Shown: positions 1 through 16,520 of the stretch, one piece after another
How positions within the stretch are numbered: position 1 is the first letter of the stretch
Layout: every line of letters starts with the position of its first letter
Assembly: GCF_037975245.1 (NCBI RefSeq)
Contig: NC_092567.1
Coordinates: forward strand, 20,645,376 to 20,709,375
Length of the DNA stretch: 64,000 bases
Direction: 5' to 3'
DNA from: Apostichopus japonicus
Lineage: Eukaryota; Echinodermata; Holothuroidea; Aspidochirotida; Stichopodidae
Translations under genes and position numbers: made by a program
The notes under the pieces: generated by a model
Told to the model about the DNA's origin: nothing
Seen by the model: the letters and a program-made list of their open reading frames with translations, nothing else
Databases searched by the model: none

Positions 1-3742
<3,742 letters not shown>

Positions 3743-3822
3743 ATATATATATATTTATATGTGTTTATATATAAATATATATATCTATATATATATATAA
3801 ATACATATACATATATATACAC

Positions 3823-3870
<48 letters not shown>
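3743..3870. repeat. (TA)n-rich tract
   Basis: Interrupted TA/ATAC repeats directly following the ATCT array. Confidence 0.9.
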
Positions 3871-4876
3871 GTAGTAGTAAAGTGAAGTGGGTTAATATTA
3901 GACGAGAAACGTCTATATAAGTGAAGTAAACGAATCACAATTTATTATTTAAGAAAGAATCATTGATTGCTCAATTCAGATCACTAATGGGTTCAATGAT
4001 GTTGAATATTTTCATGACTTAAAGAAAAACAAAAACTTAAATAAATAAATGAAAACAAATAAACAAAAAAGACAGCCTCTGGGCAGTGGCAAAAAAGAGG
4101 AAGCTTGTCTATTTTGGCAAGGATTTTCTTAATCGATTTTTTTCCTTTAAAATCATACAAATGATATTTTTGGGGACGACGTGTGACAAGCTAAGTGTAT
4201 ATAGCGAAGGATATAATATAAGTGCTGAGAGCTGTCTCGATTATAACTTAAATATTAAAAATTATTGATTTATTTATTTAATGGACACCATTAAGCCATC
4301 ATCCATATCTAGTTTTTTTTTTTCCTTTCCTTTTCTGTCAGAGACTTATCCAAAAGAAAGAAAAAACACACATATAAGGCTTTTTGGTTTTACTAAAATA
4401 TTTACCTCTATTTTTGGGGGGCGGGGGGGGGGGGGGGTGTTAAATGATTGACATGATAAAAATAAATTAATCTAAAAGATCTTAATAAAGAACTAGTGAC
4501 TTGGTCTTTCCAAGAAATAAAGACTTACTAGAAATTGCGATTCATAAACGAACTTTAACATAAAAATAAATAACGATATAAGGAGAAGTCGAAACTTTGA
4601 CATAAATATTTATTTTATTTTATTTTCTATCATGTCCCTTATGGGCTATACAGGGCTCCTCCACCTTCAAAACGTTATCGTCAATGTTGAGAAATGCAAA
4701 CGCTCCTTAGATCTGCTCATTTTACAGCGACTGCCTGATCCTAGTCTCCGATTTCCAGTCGTTTCATGTAAGCCAGTCAACTTTGTATACCTTAGCTCAT
4801 TGTATTAAATGATACATAATTAATAAACAACCAATATTTCCATGTTATTCCGCGACCTTTTAATGTTATTTAATGT

Positions 4877-4903
4877 ATATATATATATATATATTGTTAT
4901 TTA

Positions 4904-4941
<38 letters not shown>
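4877..4941. repeat. (TA)n microsatellite
   Basis: Two TA blocks separated by a duplicated TTGTTATTTAATG, suggesting local duplication. Confidence 0.9.
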
Positions 4942-4946
<5 letters not shown>

Positions 4947-5437
4947 GGTATATATAATTTGGTCAAGTTTGTCTTATAGATGAAATCTTTAAGCTCTTGA
5001 ACCCCATCGTCATGGGGGAATAAACAAAAATAGACGACATTAAAGGCTTAACACGTCAGTTATATATTACAGGCTCAAGGATCAGCGATGTTATAGCGCA
5101 TTGATGTGATTCCTGATTTCACTTGCAATAAATAAATTTAAAAATAAATTTAATAAAAGGGAGTCGGGGGGGGGGGTCGGGAAGCTTCTCTAAATTTAGT
5201 CAGACGCAACTGCTTGTATTACCATGACCTTTACGTTACACGACTGCTTCTGTAACATCCAGTTAAATATAATATCTAACTGTCGACGGGCGTCCAAAAC
5301 AAGTCCGAAGTGATGACACTTTGTGATCTATCACTTCACAGTAGTATTTGATACACCGTAGGGCTCGTCCAATCAGGTACTTAACGGATGTTAATATGCA
5401 TATATGAATATTCGTTTATATCACTCACTTAGGCCAA

Positions 5438-5439
<2 letters not shown>

Positions 5440-5518
<79 letters not shown>

Positions 5519-5560
5519 TATATATATATATATATATAGTTATATAGTTATATAGTTATA
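5440..5560. repeat. (TA)n with TAGT interruptions
   Basis: TA runs interrupted by repeated TAGTTA, a simple higher-order pattern. Confidence 0.9.
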
Positions 5561-6429
5561 TACGTATGTGACTATAAATTTGCAATTTCTTTATCGTCAT
5601 TTATCATTGAACATAATCATAGAACAGTCCTCTCTTAATAAAGACGAAAGGCAAAGTAACTTAATTTCTTTCCTCTTACCCTTTTCATATTTTTTGCAAA
5701 GTATTGTAAATTTGACGCACGCACTGATAGGAACCGTCTCCCGTTTTTTACTTTTTTATACACAAAATTTACTACTGCGGCATTTCACACCCAACCAAAG
5801 ATAAGCGTTAAGTTATGCGATCCCACAAGTAGACCTGACATGTTTCAATTATAGTCAACGAAACTCAACAAGAAAAGATAACATTAAGGTTGATGAAACT
5901 TGCTTTGGATTGCAATATGTCTAACTGACGCAGGCCTTCTATCGATGAGACTGCTAAATTAATATTTTTAGACAGTTCTCGTCAGGTACGTGTGGACCCC
6001 AAGACATATAAGAAACATCAAATATGATAGTGAACGAAAATCTAAAGGGCAATGCCTTGCTGATGTTTTGCTTTCTCTGTCGGCTTGAAGATGTCTGGAC
6101 AGTATATATTCTATACGATATGATTGATCGATGCGATGAATAGGTAATGGGCATATTGCCCAATGAACGCCAAATGGGAAATATGTTATAGCGTTTGTGT
6201 TTTTTGCAAGTTTTATAAGTAAGCTTCGTTCTTTAATGTAACACGTTCGCTTATATGGAAATGACAGGATTGGAAAGGTGGCACGCACAATTTCTCCATC
6301 ACCGAATGGAGACCTATAGTTACTAAGTTCCTATGCTGATGTGTAAATTCTTATAAAAATACGTTATAGTATATGATACGTTATGAAAAGGTATCTATCT
6401 ATCTATCTGTCTGTGTGTCTGTCTGTCGG

Positions 6430-7177
6430 TAAGGAAGGTCGTAATTCCACTGTAGGCGTTTGACACCTGTATCGAACAATACTAGTTCTGTTTTAGTGAC
6501 ATATTTGCGCCACTCTAGAGATCAAACATGATGCTAACCAACTCGAAATCATTTGTGATTCTTAAAGCCGGATCTCGAAAGTGATACTTTGAACATACTT
6601 GATGTTAATGAAATGGAGGTAAACGACAAAGGCAAATGAATATATATAATTGAAAATCGTAATGAGTTGGAAAATCAAGAACAGTGAAAAAACTTCCAGC
6701 CTTCACCGGAATTCGAACCCGGGCCTTCCGGTTTGTACGCGGACACCTTAACCACTAGGCTATGGACGCTGATTGTATGTCCAGAGGTTCGAAACTGGTA
6801 AGCAAGGTCGTGATTCCACTGTATAGGCGTTTGCACCTGTATCGAACAATACTAGTTCTGTTTTAGTGACATATTTGCCTAACTCTAGAGATCAAACATG
6901 ATGGTAACCAACTCGAAAATCATTTGTGATTCCTAAAGCCGGATCTCGAAAGAGATACTTTGAACAGACTTTATGTTAATGAAATGGAGGTAAACGACAA
7001 AGGAAAATGAATATATATAATTGAAAATCGTAATGAGTTGGAAAATCAAGAATAAACTTCCAGCCTCCAACCGGGATTCGAACCCGGGCCTCCCGGTTTG
7101 TACGCGGACACCTTAACCACTAGGCTATGGACGCTGATTGTATATGTCCAGAGGTTTGAAACCGGTAAGGAAGGTCG

Positions 7178-7180
<3 letters not shown>
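6430..7180 (-). repeat. Tandem run of tRNA-like (SINE-type) repeat, ~367-bp period
   Basis: One full unit at about 6652-7009 and parts of two more, with a 367-368 bp period (starts at 6430, 6798, 7165). Each complete unit carries a tRNA-like segment with B-box GGTTCGAA (6708-6776 and 7066-7140, minus strand). Bounded by simple repeats on both sides. Confidence 0.75.
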
Positions 7181-7248
<68 letters not shown>

Positions 7249-7250
7249 GA
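7180..7250. repeat. (TA)n microsatellite at the edge of the tRNA-like repeat run
   Basis: Begins inside the third, truncated unit of the repeat at 6430-7180 and is followed by GATA/GACA units. Confidence 0.9.
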
Positions 7251-7992
7251 TAGATAGAAAGCTAGACAGATGGATGGATGTAATGATACCTTAAACGTGA
7301 CTTGGTCTAAAAGGGCTTCATAACTTTAAAAATGATACATCTAATGAGTTTATTGATTGATGTTTTATTACTATTATCGGTTCATCGTGCTTGGCTTTAT
7401 GCCACCCCCTTTTTCTCGTGTGTTTACTCGTTCTTTTAAAGGTAAGTTAAGTTTGGAAGAAGTAATTTGATTTGTAGATGGATGATTGCGGAGGTGCAGA
7501 GGTATGGTATCTGGGATGGGAGAACAAATTTTGATTAGAGGGCGCTGCCTTATATGTACGTTTATCATCATGTTTTTTTTTGGGGGGGGGGGTGGGGTGT
7601 TGTGAATAAATAGTCCCCGTTGAAAGTAAATTTGATGTTTGATGAGCCTAAATATGCGAGAGGCGAATTTTTCTAAACCTAATAACGTATTACATTAGTA
7701 TTACTAATTCATTCGGTTTCTCAGTGATTTGGGGGGGGGGGGGGGAGGGTAGCTGCTTCAAGAGAATTTTTTTCCCAATCCCGTCACCATTTAATTATAC
7801 TTTGTTATACGTACATTTCAATATCAATCACATAAAATAACACAAGGAAACTATATTGACCGACTTACCGAATTAAAATTTATAACCATGCACAGCAACC
7901 GGTTACCAATGCTTTTTACTTTGTTAGTTTTAACTAACGTATGTTTAAATTTTGAAATGAGGAGAAAGGTATTTCATATGTGCTGTGTAGAT

Positions 7993-7995
<3 letters not shown>

Positions 7996-8074
<79 letters not shown>
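7996..8074. repeat. (TA)n microsatellite
   Basis: Uninterrupted TA run of about 78 bp. Confidence 0.95.
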
Positions 8075-8076
<2 letters not shown>

Positions 8077-10197
8077 TAAAATATACATCGTTACAGATAC
8101 AGCCAAGAACGATTTGTATGCAGAGGCAGGGGCATAAAGTAATTGACATTATCCCTCAGGCATGTTTAAATATTCATAAGTACTTGTTATATATTCATGA
8201 CCACTTGACCCAACATTTTCTCTATAAGAATTTGACAAAACTGCATAAAAGCGTTATTTTATCTTAAAAGCTTATTTAGTTGTCATAGATTAAGTCAATT
8301 TTCCCATATCCGTGCGTCAAGTGGTTTGCCAAAGGGGGATCTATATGAATGATCCACTGAAAAAAAAATAATATTGAAAGAAAAAGAAAGCCTATTTTAG
8401 GTAATGGTATTATTGACTTGATGTCCAACAGTGAAGACCAACGTATCCAGTTTGATTCATAAATGTTTAAGTTTATTGCGACATGTGAAGTTTCCAAGAG
8501 CAGCCCCCTCAAACCACCAAGGACTGTAATTTATAAATTCAACTTTAAAAACTGTTTGTTGTTGAACTAAACAGTTCCCTTGAATAGAGTTTTTTTTCAT
8601 GTTGCCTTGAACTTTGTATAAAGACAGTGGCCTTTTTTTGAAGTGGTGGGGTGAGGGGAGGTGGGGTTGACACTGGGGATAAACGTTACTATGAGGAGGT
8701 TGAAGGTATAACCGCAAGCATGTCCCAACTGAAGGGTATTCGACTCATCGAACGTCCTATCGTGGGAAAATCGCGGATAGTCGGACAGCGCGCGTATATC
8801 CTTATACTGACTATACCACTGATCAAAGCATGTCAGGGTTAATTCTCGTCGGGCCTCAGTCGGTGAAACTCAGTCGGTGAAGCATGTCTAGCCTTTACCT
8901 GACTGCATGGTAGTCGACAATGTGCGGTGGTTCTCAACAAATGTGACCAAAAACGATATAAATAATTGTGCATTATGTCTTGAACGAGCCTCGGTAAGTT
9001 AACAGAAAACTGTCCTTCAAGATAGCATACTCTATTTACAAAAAAAAAAACCATTCCCCTTTGACCTATACATTAATTCGTCGAATTAATGAATCCTTTT
9101 AGAAGTTGGCACTAAGTTTAGTGCTCTATATCACTAGACAGCTGACACATTGGGGGCCATTAATTTTTTCGTTTTTATCGAATAATTCGATTTTTTTCCC
9201 GTATCATGCATGACCATGTAGAAGTTGTAACTAAGAAAGTTTCAAGTCACTTATAAACAAGCCTCTTAACTCTCACCGGCAAACCAATTTCTTACGCTGC
9301 TCTTTATACAGACCTTATTCAAAAGTGGTCTAAAAACTTGTCTCAATTGCCCAAAGTTTTGCATCTCGTGTATACTTTCAATTCAAGCTCTTTAACATCC
9401 TAGCCACCAAAACAAAAAAACCAAATTGTCTTTAATAACTAATTTGATCTAATTAGATTTTCCCTGTTATTTTTTTTGTTATTGTCACTTTTCCTGCGAA
9501 CCTGCGCGGATTGTTATAGACTTTATTATATGGAGTAGTATTAAAGCACCTTTTGTGTGTGCTCTCGACAGTCGTTCAGGGTGCGGGGGTTCAGTTTTAA
9601 TTAAGACGATGGGTGTTGTTGTCAGCAACTAGGTCACGTCTGTCTAGTTGAGATGTATATTCAATCGGGCAGTGTCCTAAGCCATCTTCTGATCAGATGA
9701 TGTAGTTAGATATAACACCTGCCGTACAAGAGGTAGAAAAATACCATACATACCTAATGAGACATTACTAAACAACGAGGTTTAAGAGTCCGTTATGGTG
9801 GGGAACGGTGGGGAAGGGGAGGGGGGTGGGGGTGGAGGGAATGTTGAGGGTAGAGTATAGTGGTTATAGGAAAATAGGTCTATGATAAGAAAACACCCCT
9901 CTATTTTACATCAAGGAGAGGCTTTAGGTCCTTACATGCATTTAAAACTGATACCGTATGAGGTGCAACATTGTCCCCCCAAAAAAACCATTGTACCCAA
10001 ATGAAGTACAACATTTATATAACTAAGATATATTTAAGCTGCTTATCTACTGCAAATAACCTGTAGGTAATTTGATAAAAGTCAGAGGGCATGACGTTTC
10101 AATCCTGGCAGGGTGAACTTAAAGCACCCCCCACCCCACCCCCTTGATCTGTTTCTTTTATATGTGTTATTAGTCTATTTTCGTTCCAGCATAACCT

Positions 10198-10224
10198 CTG
10201 ATGAAGATCCTGCTTGGATCGAAA
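10198..10224 (+). other. Hammerhead-core-like hairpin motif
   Basis: CTGATGA, then GATCC/GGATC stem with loop TGCTT, then GAAA. An extra A sits before the stem and no proper stem I or cleavage site is seen. Similar motifs are carried by some retroelements; this is likely a remnant or a look-alike. Confidence 0.25.
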
Positions 10225-11064
10225 TACCAGGCCCTCTGCATTATAATATATATTTTCTGGTAAGAAAAAAAAAACTTTTTGCTTTCTTTTTCAAATAAAG
10301 AAGAAGCAATAATTTACGTTATGGAGAATATCAACTTACTGTAGCACGTGATCTTTATTAAGATTGAAAAGCGGGAAAAATCCCAACGTTTTCTGACATT
10401 TTGTGTTTTTTCATTTCTTTTTGTGTTGTTCACTTCAAACGATGAAAGTAAACATTGTACACAAGACGGAGTGGTATAAGTAAACGTGTATGTCAATAAT
10501 TTCGTCTCGATTTTCACTGAAGCCAGCATTTACAAACCTTCCCGATCCTCTAACGAATAAACGCTGCTAGTATCCTTAATTGGGACACATACCGTAAGTA
10601 GGGTGGGTACTGTCGATGTCTTTTCAAAACAGGTATATATATATATATATATACACATTTAGAATCTAAACAGGAAAAGTCTGTTATTTTCTTTAGAATA
10701 TTGGTGAAACGCAAGGTGATAGTTGCTGTATAGAGCTAAGTTTTATCTTCAGCAAATCACTAATCGGAAATTCTTCCCATGTTTTCACCCGTAAATTTGT
10801 TGAATAATTTAAGACGTGACTTGTGTGTTTATACCTATAGCAGGATACCTAGTTATAGAGGCAGACTACCGATGACTAATGAAGACTCTCCTTGACACAG
10901 TTCTTTGATAAGTTGATTCGGTGAAAGGTCACAGTGTTCCCTTATTGTGTAGATTAGATCAGATCAAACCTTAGGCCTATATAACGTCTTAATGATACAT
11001 ACATAGATGAATGTATATGTATGTATATATATATATATCGTATATATATATCGTATATATATAT

Positions 11065-11140
11065 CAGGCGCGTATCCAGGGGGGGCGTTGGGGGCGCGCG
11101 CCCCCCGGGTAAGAAAAGTTTAGTTTAGTTTCTAAGATGC
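11065..11140. mobile_element. Left end of a CAGGCGCGTATCCAGG element
   Basis: The first ~75 bp match 13624 onwards; the interior then diverges. No right end found before the insertion at 11836. It starts directly after a (TA)n tract. Confidence 0.55.
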
Positions 11141-11835
11141 ATGTACATAAAAGCATTGGTCGACTTAGGAATTTTCACCCAACTCCCTCAACATGTAAAA
11201 ATAGTTGAAAGTTCCCAAAAATTAACATAATCAACTGTCTGATTGCAAAATTTGGCAAAGATTCAACTCTACGCGCAGCATTAACTAAAATCTCTTGTAT
11301 GGATACGTAAATGATCTGTTCATGGTTACTTTAGTTTCAATAACAAAAAATCATATTACAAGAAACATGATAAACGTTATATGTCATATGAGCTTTGCAA
11401 CTTAAAAATGCTGGTATATAAAGAGCATTCTAGTACTTTTCCAACAAGTAAAACTTACTATCAGCGCTTTGGTAGGGTTATGATATAATACTATAAAGCA
11501 CAATGGATCAATACTTATACATCCTCAAGTAAGTTGAAGGATCTTGAATATTTGGTATTAGCCAGTTAAGAAATTAGTTTCCTTCTCTTTTCACATAAAT
11601 ACCCCACCTCTTCAACGTTTATAGTAAACATCATTTTATAGCTAAAGTTAAATCATAATCAACTGTCGGTTTTGAAGACAATTACAAAGATACAACTCTT
11701 CCTGTAGTCACCCATATATAAGCAGCATTTTCATAATCTGCTGCAGATAATAGTTTAATTTCAATTAAGAGTCAACAATCAACCAGTACCAAATAAAGAA
11801 ATGAAGAATGAAATGAACCGATATAATCTTCTTGA

Positions 11836-13564
11836 CAGTGGCGTCGCCAAGGGGGGGGGGGCCCAGGGGGGCACGTGCCCCCCTGGAAAACCTAGTGCCC
11901 CCCGAGTGCCCCCCCCCCATCTGAGATTTGGGTTGGTAAAAAAATATATATATATTTTGTTATATTCAACTCCCATCTTCTGAGTTGGTTTTTCATAAGG
12001 ACAAAGAAGCACAGTAATTCGTATTTTCTTCAAATGAGCTGCGAATAAATGAAAAAGTTTATCCTTGAACGTCGGGTATCGAAGTCGTAACCCGCGCCAT
12101 CACAACAGGTGTCGATATTTACATTGAATGTGTCAGTGCTCACGCCATACCAGCGGATATACACGTCCGCTTCGCGAGCTACATGACTGTGAGAAGGGAG
12201 GGTACTGCAATATGTTGCCTTGGTCTGAGGTTGACAGGTTAGGAGCTGACGAAATGTGAGAATGTGAGGGTCCGAAGGCACCATACTTGCCTATATTTGT
12301 GGACCCATATATTAACCCTGTTGTGTAGGGGGTGCAGAGGTCATTTGAGGTCAGATGCTTGTAGGAACAAATGGCGAATGTTCACACCTGCATAATTAGC
12401 CATACTCGATGTGTGATCAAACTTTGGATTGCATGGTGAGATCCCTGATAGGAGCCAATAACGATGCTGGAACCTGTTACATCTTAATAGATAATGGGCG
12501 AAAACGAGAAGGACAAGAAAGGAGTCGGGGGTCATGCACACATTAATTCAACAAATGTAGGTTCTGTTGATATAGGGTTAGACATAATATCGACAGCATG
12601 TGGTTCATATCCTCTGCAAAATTCTGCGCCTTGTTAAAATCATTACCTCAAAAATAGCAATTTCTGGAGATATCTTCAGATCGAATTTAGCATCAAATGT
12701 GGCAGCATTTTGCATCTAGCCCATCCTCCGTATGCGAAAATTTTCCAAAGGGGAGGGGGGCAGTGGCGGCGGAACCGGGGGGGGCTTGGGGGGCTCAGCC
12801 CCCAATGAAAAAGTTGAGGGGCAAATGCATGATAAGCCCCCCCCCCCCCAATATTTACCAAGGCTCCGAAACGTGCATCTGCCCATTTTTTCAATGCATA
12901 CTTGTCGATCTGTCCGATGCATCCGTATACTATATAGGTGTAATAATTTTAGTAAATGCTGGGGGGGCCCTCGGCCCGTCCCCTGGCTATAGACCACATT
13001 GTCACCCCAACCGCGTCTTCAAGCCCCGTGAAAAGTGGAAGCAGTGAGTGTGAGTACCGGTAAGCGCAACACAACTTCGTCTTAGGCCAATGACTTGCTT
13101 TATTTCAGCCAGTTCTCCAACGTCCCCTTACTACACTCAAAAACGTCTTTGCGAGTACACTACGAGTAATAGCTACTCTCTTAAAACACCATCGAATATA
13201 CAAATTACAATGTTTTTACAGACTTTTACGTGCAATCTGAGAAATTGCAGACTTGAGACCCATATTTTAGGGCTAGGTATTCGCAGCATAAAACACTCGG
13301 GAAGTGCCGTTTCCGGCCATCTGGGGGTTTGAAAAACCCAAAATTTTCTTGTACGCTCCGCGCCAACCGATGGTGGCGCTCCGCTTAGATAGTCTCTACA
13401 CATTAGCTCCCCCCAATAATTTTCCCGTTCCGCCGCACCTGGAGGGGCACCCCCTCCCCTTACACCCCTCCCCAGGACGGCAATCCGTATCCACCTAAGT
13501 GCCCCCATCAAATGCTGGTGCCCCCCTGTGCCCCCCCAAACTGAAAAGTCTGGTGACGCCACTG
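11836..13564. mobile_element. CAGTGGCGTCRCCA hAT-like element, 1.73 kb
   Basis: Ends CAGTGGCGTCGCCA and CAGTGGCGTCACCA (inverted) with perfect 8-bp duplication CTTCTTGA (11828-11835 and 13565-13572). No transposase frame recognised. Contains the nested element 12761-13441. Confidence 0.88.
12761..13441. mobile_element. CAGTGGCGGCGGAACC element nested in the 11.8-kb element
   Basis: 681 bp. Left CAGTGGCGGCGGAACC; right, inverted, CAGGTGCGGCGGAACG. Flanks GAGGGGGG/GAGGGGCA match 6/8. The inverted relative at 18.3 kb lacks this block and so acts as an empty site. Contains one shared ~95-bp module. Confidence 0.75.
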
Positions 13565-13623
13565 CTTCTTGAAAGAAAATGGAAAAATAGTGAACTTTGT
13601 GACCTGAAACATATTTGTATTAA

Positions 13624-15013
13624 CAGGCGCGTATCCAGGGGGGCGTTGGGGGCGCGCGCCCCCCGGGTAAGAAAAAGAGGAGAGGGGGAAAAAGAGAAGA
13701 AAAAAGGGAAAAAAGAGGGGGAAAAGAGGAGGAAGGAGAGGAAGGAAGGGAAAAGAAAAAGAAGAAAGAGAAAAAGGAGAAAAGGACGAACCTACCACTT
13801 CTTGAGATTGTTCCCATGTGCATGAAAACGCGCGCCCACAACCCTACGCCCAACCCCTCTCATCACTGCCCGATGAGTTACGAAACTAATTAATGACCTT
13901 TGCCCGTAGTACCAGACCTTGACAAAATCCGGCAACACACAACTTCATCGATAACAAGTGACTGGGTTGTGTATTAATTACGTCTGGAGGTCGTGCACTG
14001 ACCTACATGGAGTGTGACCACTCCCGATTTTGCAAATTCCAAGATCAGGTCCCGAAAAATGCTAAGGACACTGAACTGTATGGATATCTAGTAATATCTA
14101 GGTATGAAAATCCCAAGATCTACCCTAAACTGAAGGCAGATAGAGAACCGAGGCCTTCAGTATGTAATTAACTCGAAACTGTGCATCTTTCGAAATGAAA
14201 ATAATGTGGGGCATCGCACAATAAACAGATAAAAGTTATTTATTTCAGTCTTGTTTTCAATTACTCGAATTTGTAAAGCATACAGCAGATATCACATCAT
14301 ATCAGTGAGCATGAAAATGGCGTTCCAGGATGAACAACCTCCAAACTGTATATGTGTAGTGTTCAGTTTCGGAAAAATATGGTAGTTTTTCATTCCATTC
14401 AACGAAGTTTGATAGTATAGCCGTTATAAGAGGTTTTGATATTTGTACACCAATAAATAAACTGTGTCTGAATTTTCGAAAATTCCCTGACCACCATTCT
14501 TCATCATACTTCCCTCTACTCGTGCAATTTTGACCGGTCTGTTAGGGGTTGAAGGAGGTTTTTCTATATTGGTGTCCATAGATGAAATTTGTGCAACATT
14601 ATGGGTATTTTTGGAAGAGAATTTATTCACGAGAGTTGTGAATTTTCCAATTCTGAACAAATAATGGGCTTAAAACCTTGAAAAATGGTGCTTACGGGTA
14701 TTGTGGGCCGCGACGTAGAATCACCTACAAACAGCAATGATCCACAGGAGATGCAATGAGGTCGAACAGGATGTGTGACTGGTGACAATCTTCAAAAAGG
14801 TTATGGATGAAAAAAACTATTAGGAAATTCTTGGTTATCAGGCAAAAGTGTACATTTGGTTGGTCATTTCAAGCCCGAGAAGTGCCATTTCCGGTAATCT
14901 GGGGGGTAACAAAACCCGAAATTTTCTTGTACGCTGCGCGCCAACTGATGGTGGCGCTCCGCTTAGATAGTAATTCGCGCCCCCCGGGTTAGAAAATCCT
15001 GGATACGCCCATG
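13624..15013. mobile_element. CAGGCGCGTATCCAGG element, 1.39 kb
   Basis: Left end CAGGCGCGTATCCAGG, right end CCTGGATACGCCCATG. Contains a GA-rich tract (13670-13790) and one shared ~95-bp module (14877-14971). The flanks match only 5/8, so the duplication has decayed or the right border is off. Confidence 0.65.
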
Positions 15014-15086
15014 TATATATATATATATATGTATATATATATAAAGTAATATTATAAAAAAAAAACACGCATGCTCAAAAAGAAAA

Positions 15087-15232
15087 TATTATTGGACAAA
15101 AGCAGAAAATTAAGATATGACTCATAATTGACAAATAAATTCTGTTTTAGAAAATTGTCTCATACAGTACTCCTTATTTGTCAATGATGAGTCATATTTT
15201 AATTCACAGCTTTTGTCTAATACAAATAATAA
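15087..15232. repeat. Small fold-back sequence
   Basis: Inverted arms of about 52-58 bp: the segment from TTATTGGACAAAAGC to TTGACAAATAA is mirrored by TTATTTGTCAATGATGAG to GCTTTTGTCTAATA, with a ~35-bp spacer. Confidence 0.75.
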
Positions 15233-15253
15233 TAAAATATATGTTTATATAGG

Positions 15254-15258
<5 letters not shown>

Positions 15259-15315
<57 letters not shown>
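15259..15315. repeat. (TA)n microsatellite next to a repeat end
   Basis: TA run followed directly by a fragment of the tRNA-like repeat's 3' end (GGTAATGAGTTGGAAAATCC). Confidence 0.9.
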
Positions 15316-15318
<3 letters not shown>

Positions 15319-15789
15319 GAAACGGTAATGAGTTGGAAAATCCAGAGTAAAAAAAAAGAGTAAAAAATCTTAAAATATTCGTCAGCGCACAGAAAAAAGA
15401 AAGGTCAATGTAATATTCAATATTTTCCAAGTACAAAGTTGTGTACTATATTATTGATTTCGATAATGGGTATGTGTGTTGAAACAAGGCAAACAAATCT
15501 ATCGTAGGCAAAACAAAATCAATTATTTTTTAGAAGCAAATAGGATAGAAACGATGGCAATGGTTCATTTTTATAGGTGATGTTGCAATTTAGTGTCTTT
15601 AACGCATCATCTTCTTAAACTGATTTTTCATGATCATTTTGGCGGAATAATGAAACCTTAGAAGTTCAAAAGAATTATCTCTCACGTTTTATTCAGGTAT
15701 GACGTATTCGAAAAGTACATGCAGAGATTTTGTGAATTTATGGAAAAACCGTTGACGTGATTAAGGCTGTCATTTGATAAAAAGATTGG

Positions 15790-16140
15790 CGAGACGAATG
15801 GGGTAAGGGGGAGGAGGGGGTGGGGGTGGATGAAGATAGCAATATAGGGAAGAAGAGAGGGTAGAACAGAAAGTAGGATGGACCCGGGGTAGGGTGCGAC
15901 AGCAGGAAGGGTACGGACAGGGGGAAGGGGTGGGACAGACGGAAGGATAGGACAGAGGGAGGGTGAAGCAGAGGGGTGGGTTGGGAAGAATGAAGGCAGA
16001 TACAGTGGGGAGAGTGGGATTGAAATGAAAGGTGGTACAAAGGGAAGGGTAAGACAGAACGAATGGTGTGGCAGAATGGGGGCTGGGACAAAGGGAAGGA
16101 CACGGACTGGGATGGGGCAGTGGGAAGAGTTGGGCAGAGT
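15790..16140. repeat. Degenerate GA-rich minisatellite
   Basis: About 350 bp of imperfect units around GGGACAGAGGGAAGGGT on the plus strand. The proline-rich reading frames on the other strand are by-products. Confidence 0.75.
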
Positions 16141-16395
16141 GAAACTCTTCAATAAATTACGGGTGAAATCCAGTCTCCTGCAAAGTTATCAAAGTTGTTC
16201 ATGTTAGTACAAGGAGTTGTTACAACTCCCTGATTAATGTGTGACGAAAAGCCTGAGGCAGTAACAAATAAGTTTGAGCAGTTTCGATGAGAATGTACGT
16301 GTGGGGTGCATGGGCAAGGGATTTACAGCCTCGTGTCCCCGGCATCAAGTATATGGGGCCAAGAAAATATGGGATGGCGAATAATGTATTTTAAT

Positions 16396-16516
16396 ATATA
16401 TATAATATATAATATATATATTTATTTATATGTATATATATATATATATATAATATAATATATATATATATATATATATTCATTATATATATATATATTT
16501 ATATATATATATATTT
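16396..16516. repeat. (TA)n-rich tract
   Basis: Interrupted TA repeats directly upstream of the tRNA-like repeat at 16521. Confidence 0.9.
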
Positions 16517-16520
16517 ATTT

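Larger units (their letters stand above)
3871..6429. other. No gene recognised; simple repeats
   Basis: AT-rich, with G runs at about 4420 and 5165 and TA arrays listed separately. Short frames show no family resemblance. Confidence 0.6.
7251..11064. other. No gene recognised
   Basis: AT-rich intergenic sequence with G runs near 7580 and 7730, a TA array and the hairpin motif at 10198. No protein domain seen. Confidence 0.6.

Noticed and set aside
7934-8267. Frames rich in Tyr-Ile on both strands
   Set aside because: Translations of a (TA)n array; present on both strands equally.
13508-13853. Low-complexity frames rich in Pro, Ser and Phe
   Set aside because: Reverse translations of the GA-rich tract in a transposon.
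15682-16152. Proline-rich 156-codon frame on the minus strand
   Set aside because: Comes from a GA-rich minisatellite; two frames on the same strand are open with similar composition.
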